Made by a program: the position numbers and the translations under genes. 64,000 nt of DNA from Peribacillus simplex (lineage in GTDB: Bacteria; Bacillota; Bacilli; Bacillales; DSM-1321). The stretch lies in assembly GCF_900156045.1 (NCBI RefSeq), contig NZ_FTMX01000011.1, positions 1 to 64,000 of the forward strand, given 5' to 3'. Of this stretch, positions 24,722-33,682 are shown one piece after another (position 1 is the stretch's first letter; every line of letters starts with the position of its first letter). Under the pieces are notes generated by a model, which searched no databases, was not told the origin of the DNA, and saw only the letters and a program-made list of their open reading frames with translations.

Positions 24722-26221
24722 ATGAAAACCAAGCTTAAAGGAAGATATGTAATTGGGTATGATGGATGCGATCATGTCATTTTGGAAAACGCGGAAATCG
24801 TTTATGAAAAAGATACGATTCTGTATGTCGGAAAAAATTATCCTGGAGAAGTGGACGAGGTAATGGATGCCGGTAACGCCATTATCAGTCCCGGGTTCAT
24901 AGATTTAAATGCATTAGGGGACATTGACCATGATATTTTACATTTTGAAGCCGATGCCGGCAGACAGAAAAATCTTCTCTGGTCAGAGAATCATATAAAA
25001 AGCGGACATCCTGAATTAATGACCGAGGAAGAAGAAGCTTTTAAATCACTATATGCTTATTCACAACTCATCCTTCATGGCGTGACGACGGCGATGCCCA
25101 TTACTTCCGTTTTTTATAAAAGCTGGGCTGAAACCTATGATGAATTGGCAGCTGCGGCAGAACATGCAGCTGGATTGGGGTTAAGGATATACCTTGGCCC
25201 GAGTTTCCAATCAGGAATGAGGGTCGTCCAGCCTAACGGGAATATTAAACTGCATTGGGATGAAAAAGCCGGGGAAGCGGGATTACGGAAAGCGGTCGAG
25301 TTTGTGGGAAAATTCGATGGTGCTTATGAAGGCATGGTCAGAGGGATGCTTGCCCCAGAACGTATAGAGTCCCAAACGGCAGATCAATTAAAACAGATTA
25401 AATATTACAGCGAAAAATTGGACGTACCCATAAAGCTGCATGCTGCACAAGGAAGTTTTGAATTCAACACCATCTGGAATGCCCATCAAGTTACACCAAT
25501 CAGATATTTGTACGACCTTGGATTTCTCGGTCCAAGAACAGGGATCCCGCATGCCCACTTTGTTTCAGGATATAGTAAAGCGAAATATGGACAGGGTGAT
25601 GACCTGGCACTGCTTGCTGAAACGAACACAACGGTGATTCATTGCCCTCTGATCATCGGGAGGCATGGGGAGGCACTGGAATCTTTTGCTAAATATAAAC
25701 GGGCTGGGATCAATATAGCCCTTGGAACGGACACATTCCCTCCGGATATGTTCCAGAACGTCAGGACGGGCAGCATGCTCTCACGGATGGTGGAAGGAGA
25801 AACGGAAGGCTCTGTCTATGCCGATTTCTTTCGGTCAGCCACACTTGATGCCGCCGCTTTTCTTGGCAGGAACGATTTAGGGCGCATCGCAGCGGGGGCC
25901 AAGGCTGATATCATCGCGATTGACTTGGACGGTTTTCATATGGGAGTGATCGATGATCCCATTCGAACCATGTTCGTAAGCGGGTCGGGGAGGGACGTTA
26001 AATTATCGATCATAAATGGAAAGGTAGTCATGAGGGATCAAATAATCCCCAATCTGGATTTAACGGATATCAAATATAAGGGCCAACAATATTTTAAGAA
26101 GATGAGAAGAGGATATATGGAAAGGGATTATCAGGAGCTTCCCGAGAAAGAATTGTTTAAGCCATCATTCAAGGTCGTGGAATCGATAAGCGGGACGGAA
26201 GCGATTCATGACAACAAGTAA
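24722..26221 (+). CDS. Amidohydrolase-like protein with altered metal site
   Basis: The 499-aa protein has the amidohydrolase frame (ISPGFIDLNALGDIDHDIL at the usual first-strand position, PIKLHAAQGSFEF, GIPHAHFVSGYS, LGTDTFPPD, GRIAAGAKADIIAIDLDGFH). His240, His277/His279 and Asp337 are in the expected places. However, the HxH pair that follows PGFID in most members is Asn63-Ala-Leu65. It may therefore bind one metal differently, use nearby His70/His74, or be inactive. It is coupled to the preceding gene (1-bp gap) and probably acts with it. The second direct-repeat promoter overlaps its last codons. Confidence 0.8.
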   Translation: MKTKLKGRYVIGYDGCDHVILENAEIVYEKDTILYVGKNYPGEVDEVMDAGNAIISPGFIDLNALGDIDHDILHFEADAGRQKNLLWSENHIKSGHPELMTEEEEAFKSLYAYSQLILHGVTTAMPITSVFYKSWAETYDELAAAAEHAAGLGLRIYLGPSFQSGMRVVQPNGNIKLHWDEKAGEAGLRKAVEFVGKFDGAYEGMVRGMLAPERIESQTADQLKQIKYYSEKLDVPIKLHAAQGSFEFNTIWNAHQVTPIRYLYDLGFLGPRTGIPHAHFVSGYSKAKYGQGDDLALLAETNTTVIHCPLIIGRHGEALESFAKYKRAGINIALGTDTFPPDMFQNVRTGSMLSRMVEGETEGSVYADFFRSATLDAAAFLGRNDLGRIAAGAKADIIAIDLDGFHMGVIDDPIRTMFVSGSGRDVKLSIINGKVVMRDQIIPNLDLTDIKYKGQQYFKKMRRGYMERDYQELPEKELFKPSFKVVESISGTEAIHDNK

Positions 26222-26280
26222 AGAAAATGAAAAACATAGTAAAGATATTCGAAAAAAATAGTCAGAATATTTCCTATAAT
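26217..26280 (+). promoter_or_regulatory. Direct-repeat-controlled promoter (copy 2)
   Basis: AGTAAAGAA (26217-26225, overlapping the stop of the preceding gene) and AGTAAAGAT (26238-26246) are 21 bp apart. The -10 TATAAT at 26275-26280 follows 28 bp after the second unit, identical to copies 1 and 3. It drives the second binding-protein gene. Confidence 0.75.
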
Positions 26281-26320
26281 TAGATAAATGTTAAAAAACG
26301 AAATTGGGAGGTAGAAGACC

Positions 26321-27886
26321 ATGGGGTTAAAACGTGGGACAGGTAAGCTTTTTCTAGTCATGATCATGGCTATCATCATTACGGGCTGTTCTTCTAACAA
26401 TGACGTAAACACAACGGCAAGTGATCCAAACCGGGCATCAAACGAAGGGGGTACATTGGTCATTGCCCGCTTATCCGACGCTGAGAATCTGGATCAGCAG
26501 TTCATGTCCACGATTAACGCCGCTAGCGTCACTCACCATAAAGTCTATGAAGGTCTTGTTCAACGGGATGAGAATAGTGAGATACAGCCTATGCTGGCAG
26601 AAAAATGGAAGCAAATAAATGACACGACCTGGGAATTCAAGCTTAGGGAAGATGTAAAGTTTCATGATGGCACGCCATTTAATGCAGACGCAGTAAAAAG
26701 GACGTTTGATCGACTGTTAGATCCGAAGGTCGCTTCTCCGAGGGCGGTAGTGTTCGAAATGGTAAAAGAGGTGAAACCGGTTGATGAATTTACCGTGCAA
26801 TTCATTTTGAAGGAACCTTTTTCCCCTCTCCTTTCCATATTGGCGAATCACGAAGGCGGAATCATCAGTCCGAAAACGATTGAAAAGTATGGCAAAAAGA
26901 TCATCCAGGAACCGAATGGAACCGGTCCTTTCGTTTTTGATTCATGGTCCCCGGGCCAGGAAATCACATTGACGAAAAACGACAGCTATTGGGGAGACGA
27001 GCCAAAAGTGGACAAGGTCATCTTCAAGGTCGTCCCGGAAGACTCCACGAGGATATCGATGATTGAAACCGGTGAAGCGCATATTGCTGAGCCTCTTCCT
27101 GTAGCGGTCATGGACCAGGTTGAATCTTCACCGGCTATGGATGTTTACCGCAGTGAAGGGTATGGTACCGAATATTTAGGGTTCAATGTCAATAAAGAAC
27201 CGTTCAAGGATGTAAGGGTCCGTAAAGCCATCGCCCATGCCATTGAAATGGACTCGATCATCAAGGGTGTCTTTAATAATGTGGGAGTGAAGGCGAACTC
27301 CTTGATGGGCTCTAAAGTATTCGGTTACAACGAAGAACTCGAAGCCTATGATTACAACCTGAAGGAAGCGAAGAAACTGATGGCCGAAGCCGGATATTCT
27401 GAAGGCTTGGATGCAACCATCCTGACAATGGACAGTAAAGAAAGAGTCAACTTGGCCGAGGTCCTGCAATCCCAACTAAAAGGTATCGGGATTAATTTGA
27501 AGGTACAGGTGATGGAGTACGGTTCGTTCGTGGAACAAGTGAATAAAGGGCAATCGGAAATGTTCATCATCAGTTGGAGAAACGCGACAGGGGATGCCGA
27601 TTATAATCAATATAATCTATTTCATACGGAATCACAGGGAGCGGCAGGAAATACATTCTTTTACAGCAATCAGAAGGTTGATCGTTTAATAGATGCCGCC
27701 AGGAAGGAAAAAGAAGAAGGCAAACGCAAAGAACTATACGCAGAGGCACAGGAAATCGAGATGGGTGACACCCCGTATATTCCTGTAAGGGTCATAGAAA
27801 ATGTTGCTGCAGTCGCTAAAGAAGTAAAAGGATTTTCAATCAGCCCTTCAGGCTACCTGGAAATAAATGAAGTCACGATAAAGTGA
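26321..27886 (+). CDS. ABC transporter substrate-binding lipoprotein, family 5, copy 2
   Basis: The 521-aa paralogue of the 21586 protein has the same order of motifs (TLVIARLSDAENLDQQFM, LREDVKFHDGTPFNADAVKR, PNGTGPFVFDSW, GEAHIAEPLPVAV, KDVRVRKAIAHAIEMDSII) and a lipoprotein signal ending in IITGC (Cys23). No second set of permeases is present, so both lipoproteins probably feed the one DppBCDF-like transporter and widen its substrate range. GGGAGG precedes the ATG. It has its own direct-repeat promoter and terminator. Confidence 0.9.
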   Translation: MGLKRGTGKLFLVMIMAIIITGCSSNNDVNTTASDPNRASNEGGTLVIARLSDAENLDQQFMSTINAASVTHHKVYEGLVQRDENSEIQPMLAEKWKQINDTTWEFKLREDVKFHDGTPFNADAVKRTFDRLLDPKVASPRAVVFEMVKEVKPVDEFTVQFILKEPFSPLLSILANHEGGIISPKTIEKYGKKIIQEPNGTGPFVFDSWSPGQEITLTKNDSYWGDEPKVDKVIFKVVPEDSTRISMIETGEAHIAEPLPVAVMDQVESSPAMDVYRSEGYGTEYLGFNVNKEPFKDVRVRKAIAHAIEMDSIIKGVFNNVGVKANSLMGSKVFGYNEELEAYDYNLKEAKKLMAEAGYSEGLDATILTMDSKERVNLAEVLQSQLKGIGINLKVQVMEYGSFVEQVNKGQSEMFIISWRNATGDADYNQYNLFHTESQGAAGNTFFYSNQKVDRLIDAARKEKEEGKRKELYAEAQEIEMGDTPYIPVRVIENVAAVAKEVKGFSISPSGYLEINEVTIK

Positions 27887-27902
27887 TGGGGAGATAAGAC
27901 GA

Positions 27903-27938
27903 AAGGGTTCATCCAATTTAGGGTGAGCCTTTTTCTTT
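27903..27938 (+). terminator. Terminator after the second binding-protein gene
   Basis: A 13-bp stem (AAAGGGTTCATCC with GGGTGAGCCTTTT, three G-T pairs) ends in TTTTTC. It isolates the binding-protein gene from the amidohydrolase array, which has its own promoter. Confidence 0.65.
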
Positions 27939-27947
27939 GGCACAATA

Positions 27948-28011
27948 AGTAAAAATAACATAAAAACAAGTAAAAATTCTGAAATGATTTGTTGATTTTT
28001 AGAACTATAAT
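27948..28011 (+). promoter_or_regulatory. Direct-repeat-controlled promoter (copy 3)
   Basis: AGTAAAAAT occurs at 27948-27956 and 27969-27977 (21 bp apart), the second followed by TCTGAAA; TATAAT at 28006-28011 comes 28 bp later. Same layout as copies 1 and 2; drives the three-gene amidohydrolase array. Confidence 0.75.
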
Positions 28012-28053
28012 GAAAGTGATGCATATTCAATCTGGAGTGGAAGGGTGAGTTTA

Positions 28054-29301
28054 ATGTCTCAATCTTATTGGTTGACGAATGTACGCTTGGAAAATGGTTT
28101 TACTTATAATGAAAATGAAACGATCACCGGCACTGAGACCGGAAATTACCACATTAAGATTGAAAATGGAAAAATATCCTCCATTTTATTGGCGAAGGAA
28201 TCGATAACGGATCAGGACCCACAGCATGATGTTCACGGTCTTCTGATGGTCCCCTCGTTTAAGGAAATGCATATCCACATTGATAAAACCTATTATGGCG
28301 GTCCGTGGAAGGCTTGCACGCCTGCCATTAATGGCGTGAAAACCCGGATAGAGGAAGAGCAGGTCTTACTGCCAGAATTATTGCCTACCGCTAAAGTAAG
28401 GGCGGAAAAAATGCTCGATTTATTATTGGACTTCGGATCTACCCATATACGCACACATTGCAACATTGACCCCGTCATAGGTCTGAAAAACTTAGAGGCA
28501 ACCATTCAGGCATTGGAAGGATATAAGGATAAATTGACGTATGAAATCGTTGCATTCCCACAGCATGGACTATTACGCAGCAATTCCGTCGGTTTGATAA
28601 GGCAGGCCATGAAGAATGGGGCGAATCTGGTAGGCGGCGTGGATCCCGCCACCATTGATGAAAACATAGAGCGGTCCCTTGAAACGATCATGGATATCGC
28701 GGTTGAATACAATTCCGATATCGATGTCCATTTACATGATCCGGATCACCTTGGACTCTTCACGATGCAGCGTCTCGCTTCACTGACGGAAGACGCAGGC
28801 TGGCAAGGAAGGGTCACGGTTAGCCACGCAAGCGGTTTGGCAGATCTTTCAGTCCCGGAGGCAACGGGCATAGCCGAAAGGTTTTCGGAAACGGGCATAT
28901 CGATTACATCCACAGTGCCGATCTTCAGAACGATCCCCATCCCCCTGCTTCATGAAAAAGGGGTGAAAGTCGAATTGGGTAATGACAGCCTCACTGATCA
29001 TTGGACACCCTTTGGCATCGGGGACAATCTGGAAAAGGCCGGTCGCCTTGCAGAGAGATTTCGCATGATTGAAGAGCGTTCCTTAGCGCAAAGCCTGCAA
29101 TTCATAACAGGAGGGAAGACCCCATTAAACCAGGACGGGGTCAAGGCGTGGCCTAATGTCGGGGATGAGGCGAATATCGTGTTGCTTGAAGCCAGCTGTT
29201 CTGCGGAAGCGGTGGCTAGAAGGGCAAAGCGTGCCGCTGTCATCTTCAGGGGCAATGTTGTTAGCGGATCTATTTCATCTTTTGAGACGACAGGTGTTTA
29301 A
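28054..29301 (+). CDS. Cytosine deaminase-like amidohydrolase, tandem copy 1
   Basis: The 415-aa enzyme is of the cytosine deaminase/AtzC-like branch: His73 and His75 (EMHIHIDKTYYGGPWKACTP), THIRTHCNIDP, FPQHGLLRSNSVGL, His226 (DIDVHLHDPDHLG), His258 (TVSHASGLADL) and Asp311 (LGNDSLTDHWTPFG) supply the expected metal and catalytic sites. It hydrolyses a C-N bond in a heterocycle or exocyclic amine; the substrate is unknown. ATG 28054 is chosen because both paralogues start at the equivalent place (xxxYWLxNVxL); GTG 28045 is in frame. First of three adjacent paralogues. Confidence 0.85.
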   Translation: MSQSYWLTNVRLENGFTYNENETITGTETGNYHIKIENGKISSILLAKESITDQDPQHDVHGLLMVPSFKEMHIHIDKTYYGGPWKACTPAINGVKTRIEEEQVLLPELLPTAKVRAEKMLDLLLDFGSTHIRTHCNIDPVIGLKNLEATIQALEGYKDKLTYEIVAFPQHGLLRSNSVGLIRQAMKNGANLVGGVDPATIDENIERSLETIMDIAVEYNSDIDVHLHDPDHLGLFTMQRLASLTEDAGWQGRVTVSHASGLADLSVPEATGIAERFSETGISITSTVPIFRTIPIPLLHEKGVKVELGNDSLTDHWTPFGIGDNLEKAGRLAERFRMIEERSLAQSLQFITGGKTPLNQDGVKAWPNVGDEANIVLLEASCSAEAVARRAKRAAVIFRGNVVSGSISSFETTGV

Positions 29302-29325
29302 TCTTCTATTAAAGAGAGTGATTTG

Positions 29326-30576
29326 ATGAATGAAGCATACTGGCTTACAAACGTTACACTTGATAGTGGATTTGTTTTTGAGAATGGAAGAATTGATCGG
29401 ACGAAGACAGCTGCATACAACATGTATATAAAAAATGGGATCATAAAGCAATTGCAATTGGCTTCAAGTGTGCCTTTGAAAACGGATGATCCTGTTCACG
29501 ACGCGGGGAAGCTGCTTGCACTTCCTCCTTTTAAGGAGATGCATAACCATCTTGATAAGACTTATTTAGGACTGCCATGGAAATCATGCACTCCGGTTCC
29601 GAATTTAATCGAACGCTTAAAGTTAGAAGCAAAAGAGCTTGCTGAACTGGCTGAAACCGGTCGGCTCCGGGCAGAACGGATGCTTCAACTATTGTTAAGC
29701 GGCGGGGCGACGCATGTAAGGACGCATGTTAACGTTGATCCATACATCGGTATGAAGAACTTGGAAGAGATTCAACGTGCATTATATCGTTTCAAAGGGA
29801 AAATGACATACGAGATCGTGGCTTTCCCACAGCATGGACTGTTAAGAACGAATTCAAAAGGGTTGATGAGACAAGCGATGAAAGAAGGGGCGTCTTTGGT
29901 GGGCGGCCTGGATCCTGGCGGAGTGGATAATAATATAGAAGCTTCCCTATATGAAATGGTCGATTTGGCCGTTGAATTTGATGCGGATATTGATATTCAT
30001 ATACATGACCCCGGTCATCTAGGTTTATATACGATCAAGAAACTCGCTTCTTTGATCGATGAAGCAGGGTGGAAAAACAGAGCGGCCATCAGTCATGCTT
30101 TTGCACTTGGTGATGTTTCTATAGGAGAATCAAATGAACTGGCCAGTGAATTATCAAACCTGGGGGTAGCCATTATGTCTACAGTTCCGATCAACAGGGT
30201 CATTCCCCCGATTGATTCACTGCATGAAAAGGGCGTCCATGTTGCCCTCGGATGCGATGGCTTTTATGACTCCTGGTCCCCGTTCGGTACAGGGGATATG
30301 CTGGAAAAGGCAGGCCGATTGGCCGAAAGGTACAACTGGAAGGACGAGTATGCATTGTCCCAATCGCTCCAATTCATTACGGGAGGGGTCAAGACACTGG
30401 ACCCTGAAGGAAATCGTTTATGGCCGAATGTGGGAAATGACGCTAGTATGGTTTTTGTGGATGCTTCATGTTCTGCCGAGGCAGTTGCCAGGAGGTCGGA
30501 GCGTGCTGCGGTTATGGTCGGTGGAAATCTGGTTTACGGCGGACTCGATCGCGAATCTGCCTTGAAGTCGAATTGA
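29326..30576 (+). CDS. Cytosine deaminase-like amidohydrolase, tandem copy 2
   Basis: The 416-aa paralogue keeps the metal motifs: EMHNHLDKTYLGLPWKSCTP, THVRTHVNVDPYIG, FPQHGLLRTNSKGL, DIDIHIHDPGHLGLY, ISHAFALGDV and LGCDGFYDSWSPFG. Residues around the substrate loop differ from copy 1 (HNH for HIH, CDGFYDSW for NDSLTDHW), consistent with a shifted substrate range. ATG 29326 has AGAGAG 7 nt upstream. It starts 24 bp after the previous stop and is followed by the third copy. Confidence 0.85.
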   Translation: MNEAYWLTNVTLDSGFVFENGRIDRTKTAAYNMYIKNGIIKQLQLASSVPLKTDDPVHDAGKLLALPPFKEMHNHLDKTYLGLPWKSCTPVPNLIERLKLEAKELAELAETGRLRAERMLQLLLSGGATHVRTHVNVDPYIGMKNLEEIQRALYRFKGKMTYEIVAFPQHGLLRTNSKGLMRQAMKEGASLVGGLDPGGVDNNIEASLYEMVDLAVEFDADIDIHIHDPGHLGLYTIKKLASLIDEAGWKNRAAISHAFALGDVSIGESNELASELSNLGVAIMSTVPINRVIPPIDSLHEKGVHVALGCDGFYDSWSPFGTGDMLEKAGRLAERYNWKDEYALSQSLQFITGGVKTLDPEGNRLWPNVGNDASMVFVDASCSAEAVARRSERAAVMVGGNLVYGGLDRESALKSN

Positions 30577-30604
30577 AGGTCTATTTCAAGAAGGGATGAA
30601 GATC

Positions 30605-31852
30605 ATGAATACAATCTATTGGTTAAAGAATGTTCGTTTGGAATGTGGTTACAAGAAAGAGAATGAAAGAGTTACAGGAACGATGACCGGGCTATTTCAT
30701 CTGTTGATGGAGGATGGAAGGATCGCGAAGATTGTCAAAGGTGGGGAAGCCATACATGATGATTTACCGGTGGAGGATGCAAAAGGTTTGCTGGCGTTAC
30801 CATCGTTTATCGAAAAGCATGTTCATCTTGATAAGACACTGATGGGGGATGTTTGGAGAGCGTGCACTCCTTCTTCAAGCGTCATTGAACGTTTTGAAAA
30901 TGAGAAAAGGGTACTGCCTTCCATTGCGACAAGCACATGTAAACGTGCAGAATCTTTGCTGGAAATCCTTTTAGCTTCCGGCTCTGCACATATACGGACA
31001 CATGTTGATATCTATCCTGAAGTGGGATTGCAAAACTTAGATCAAGTGCAACAGGCGCTTGCTGGCTATTCTAATAGACTCAGTTCAGAAATAGTCGCAT
31101 TTGCGCAGCACGGATTGCTGCGGTCCGGTTCTGTCGAGCTTGTCAGGGAGGCATTGCGAAACGGAGCAGGAATCGTCGGGGCGGTCGATCCAGCAACAGT
31201 CGATAACAATATTGAAGCATCGCTGGTTCAATTGATGGATTTAGCAGTGGAAGCGAACGCTGATGTGGACTTGCATTTGCATGATCCAGGCCATCTGGGC
31301 ACGTTCACCATGAAACGTTTGGCAGCTCTGACCAAGCAGGCGGGCTGGGAAGGCAGGGTAGCATTAAGCCATGCTTTCGGTATCGGGGACGTATCCAAGG
31401 AAGAAGCCTGTGATTTGGCTGACAATCTTAGGGATGCGGGGATTTCCATCGTCACCAGCGTCCCTATTAACAGGCAGATGCCCCCTGTTGATTTATTACA
31501 TGAAAGAGGGGTTGAAGTATCAGTAGGAAATGATAATATCTTTGATGTATGGTCCCCTCTTGGGAATGGTGACATCTTGGAGAGAGCAGGAAGGCTCGCA
31601 GAACGTTTCAAATGGATCGATGAAGTCTCACTTTCCCGAACACTCGGGTATATAACCGGCGGAAAAACCCCATTGGACGAAAAGGGTAACCAGGTATGGC
31701 CGAAAGCGGGAGATGCCGCAAGTTTGGTGTTAATTGACGCAAGTTGTTCTGCAGAGGCAGTTGCCAGGCGTTCTGAACGTAAAGCAGTCATTTACAAAGG
31801 AAACTTAGTTTCCGGTTCACTGTATAAACAAAAGCAGTCAATTGAACGGTAA
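30605..31852 (+). CDS. Cytosine deaminase-like amidohydrolase, tandem copy 3
   Basis: The 415-aa paralogue has EKHVHLDKTLMGDVWRACTP, AHIRTHVDIYPEVG, FAQHGLLRSGSVEL, DVDLHLHDPGHLGTF, LSHAFGIGDVS and VGNDNIFDVWSPLG. The last motif is the closest of the three to the GHDDVFDPW loop of E. coli CodA. All metal ligands are kept. ATG 30605 is 9 nt after AAGGG; an ATG at 30596 abuts the box and is rejected. Last gene of the array, followed by a terminator. Confidence 0.85.
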   Translation: MNTIYWLKNVRLECGYKKENERVTGTMTGLFHLLMEDGRIAKIVKGGEAIHDDLPVEDAKGLLALPSFIEKHVHLDKTLMGDVWRACTPSSSVIERFENEKRVLPSIATSTCKRAESLLEILLASGSAHIRTHVDIYPEVGLQNLDQVQQALAGYSNRLSSEIVAFAQHGLLRSGSVELVREALRNGAGIVGAVDPATVDNNIEASLVQLMDLAVEANADVDLHLHDPGHLGTFTMKRLAALTKQAGWEGRVALSHAFGIGDVSKEEACDLADNLRDAGISIVTSVPINRQMPPVDLLHERGVEVSVGNDNIFDVWSPLGNGDILERAGRLAERFKWIDEVSLSRTLGYITGGKTPLDEKGNQVWPKAGDAASLVLIDASCSAEAVARRSERKAVIYKGNLVSGSLYKQKQSIER

Positions 31853-31856
31853 GACT

Positions 31857-31905
31857 AAACGAAAAAGGATTTCTGGATACTTCCGGATTTCCTTTTTCGT
31901 TTTGT
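31857..31905 (+). terminator. Terminator of the amidohydrolase array
   Basis: Stem AACGAAAAAGGA/TCCTTTTTCGTT with an internal TTTCTGGA...TTCCGGA extension, followed by TTGTT. Confidence 0.7.
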
Positions 31906-32181
31906 TATGGAACGGGTTCCGCTTCCATGTACTTTTACTTACTTATGTTATATGCTGTGGAAGTGATTTTTTTACTATTTGCCTTGCAGCCTCAGTCAAG
32001 CCAACAAATTAGCAGGGAGCCGCAGTCTTTGTTACTATTAATGGTAACGTTATCATATCGCATGCCCCGTCCGGGGACCGCGTTTATTAGCATGGTGCTC
32101 TCTTATCGCCTTTTTCAAGGGAAGGGCAGTTTAAATTCACCATGAGCTTGAAAAGTATCATGTTCAAAGGAGATGGAATCT

Positions 32182-33477
32182 ATGAAAAGTTGGAGTTCTT
32201 CTGTGACTCTATTTTCTTCTTTTCAATGGTTGTTTTTTATTTTTGCAAATACGGTAGTTGTGCCCATATCGATTGGCGCAGCTTTTGATCTTCCCCCCGA
32301 TATTACGGAAATGACCATGAGAAGCTCGCTCATTTTCACCGGGATCGCTTGCGTGTTTCAGGGGTGGAAGGGGCATAAGTATCCACTTATGGAAGGTCAC
32401 TCCGGTCTATTGTGGGGAGTGATGTTGAATTTAGGGTTATCAGCACCATCCATAGGGCTCGGTTATGCCGAGATTGGAGGGGGAATTGCTACTGGTCTCA
32501 TTGCAGCTGGTATCGTGACCCTCATTATTGCTGCCTTCAACCTGATTTCTTATGTCCAGAAGATTTTCACTCCCATGGTCATGACGGTTTATTTATTCCT
32601 TCTGACGTTCCAGCTCATTTTTGTATTTTTTAAGGGGATGCTTGGGATTACGGAGAATGGGGAAATTAATATCCCGGTCAGTTTCCTATCAGTGGGGATT
32701 GTACTTTTAGTAAGTATATTAAAGATAAAAGGACCAAGGACCATAAGCAATTTCTCCATATTGATCGGGATTATGGTGGGATGGATTTTTTACGAGCTGT
32801 TATTTCCGGAAGCCGGGGGAGAATTGGGGTCGACGGGTGCCGCTTTTTCACTTTTCCCATTAGGTGCACCAAACCTGGAATTCGGGATAATAGCGATTTC
32901 CTTTTTTGCAGGATTACTGAATTTGTGCAACACGTTCGCTTCCATCCAAGCCGCATCGGAATTAATCGGTGATGAAGCTGAACACAAGCAGTACCGAAAT
33001 TCTTTATTCATGACTGGCGGTTTTACCATTTTCGCCCCGTTGCTTGGCCTTGTTCCGTATACACCTTTTACTTCATCCATCGGATTTTTGCAGAGCACTC
33101 AAATCTATGAGCGGAGGCCCTTCTTGCTTGGAGGCATGTTACTGACCATAATTGGGCTCATTCCTCCTTTCATCTCTTTCCTGGCCACCATGCCGATAAC
33201 AGTCGGGAATGCAGTATTGTTCGTTGCTTACCTTCAGCTGTTCGGTACGGCTTTCAACAGCGTCAAGGGCCAGCATTTCACTTCAGACACGATATTCAGG
33301 CTTGCCGTACCCGTATTGATTGGAGTGAGCTTGATGAATATCCTGCCTAGTGCATTTTCGAACGTTCCCACGCTTTTACTGCCCTTTTTGACGAATGGGC
33401 TTATAATGGGCGTATTGATATCAATCGTGCTGGAAAAATCGGTGAACTGGACTCGTTATGAACAACTGGAGAACTAA
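32182..33477 (+). CDS. NCS2-type nucleobase permease (uracil/xanthine permease family)
   Basis: The 431-aa protein has about 12-14 membrane segments with NCS2 features: an early WLFFIFANTVVVPISIGAAF (TM1 with small polar residues), GHKYPLMEGHSGLLWGVMLN, LLNLCNTFASIQAASELIG (the region equivalent to the NCS2 signature in TM8/9) and LFGTAFNSVKG. It would import a nucleobase or similar heterocycle by ion symport. It follows the cytosine-deaminase-like genes, which fits a purine/pyrimidine-like or ureide substrate. ATG 32182 is 9 nt after AGGAG; ATG 32173 abuts the box. The 31908-32172 leader has a near-palindrome GTTACTATTAATGGTAAC at 32031-32048, a possible operator. Confidence 0.8.
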   Translation: MKSWSSSVTLFSSFQWLFFIFANTVVVPISIGAAFDLPPDITEMTMRSSLIFTGIACVFQGWKGHKYPLMEGHSGLLWGVMLNLGLSAPSIGLGYAEIGGGIATGLIAAGIVTLIIAAFNLISYVQKIFTPMVMTVYLFLLTFQLIFVFFKGMLGITENGEINIPVSFLSVGIVLLVSILKIKGPRTISNFSILIGIMVGWIFYELLFPEAGGELGSTGAAFSLFPLGAPNLEFGIIAISFFAGLLNLCNTFASIQAASELIGDEAEHKQYRNSLFMTGGFTIFAPLLGLVPYTPFTSSIGFLQSTQIYERRPFLLGGMLLTIIGLIPPFISFLATMPITVGNAVLFVAYLQLFGTAFNSVKGQHFTSDTIFRLAVPVLIGVSLMNILPSAFSNVPTLLLPFLTNGLIMGVLISIVLEKSVNWTRYEQLEN

Positions 33478-33637
33478 TTGGAAAGAGTGATGTGTGGAAT
33501 TCTTACTAAGCACAATAGATAACCTCCGGCAGTACATAAGTGATTCTCCCATCAATAAGGGTGGGACAATCTTTATAATAAGGATTTTTTCATTGTAAAT
33601 GCCAAAGAAAAAGGTTACTTGTAAGGCAATTAATATG

Positions 33638-33674
33638 AAAACCAGAAGGGTGTTGGGGACCTTCTGGTTTTTTT
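33638..33674. terminator. Bidirectional terminator
   Basis: Stem AAACCAGAAGG/CCTTCTGGTTT followed by TTTTG, between the convergent permease and LuxR-type genes. Confidence 0.8.
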
Positions 33675-33682
33675 GATTGTGT

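Noticed and set aside
31927-32145. 72-codon frame between the amidohydrolase array and the NCS2 permease
   Set aside because: No ribosome-binding site, unusual composition, and it lies in a probable regulatory leader.
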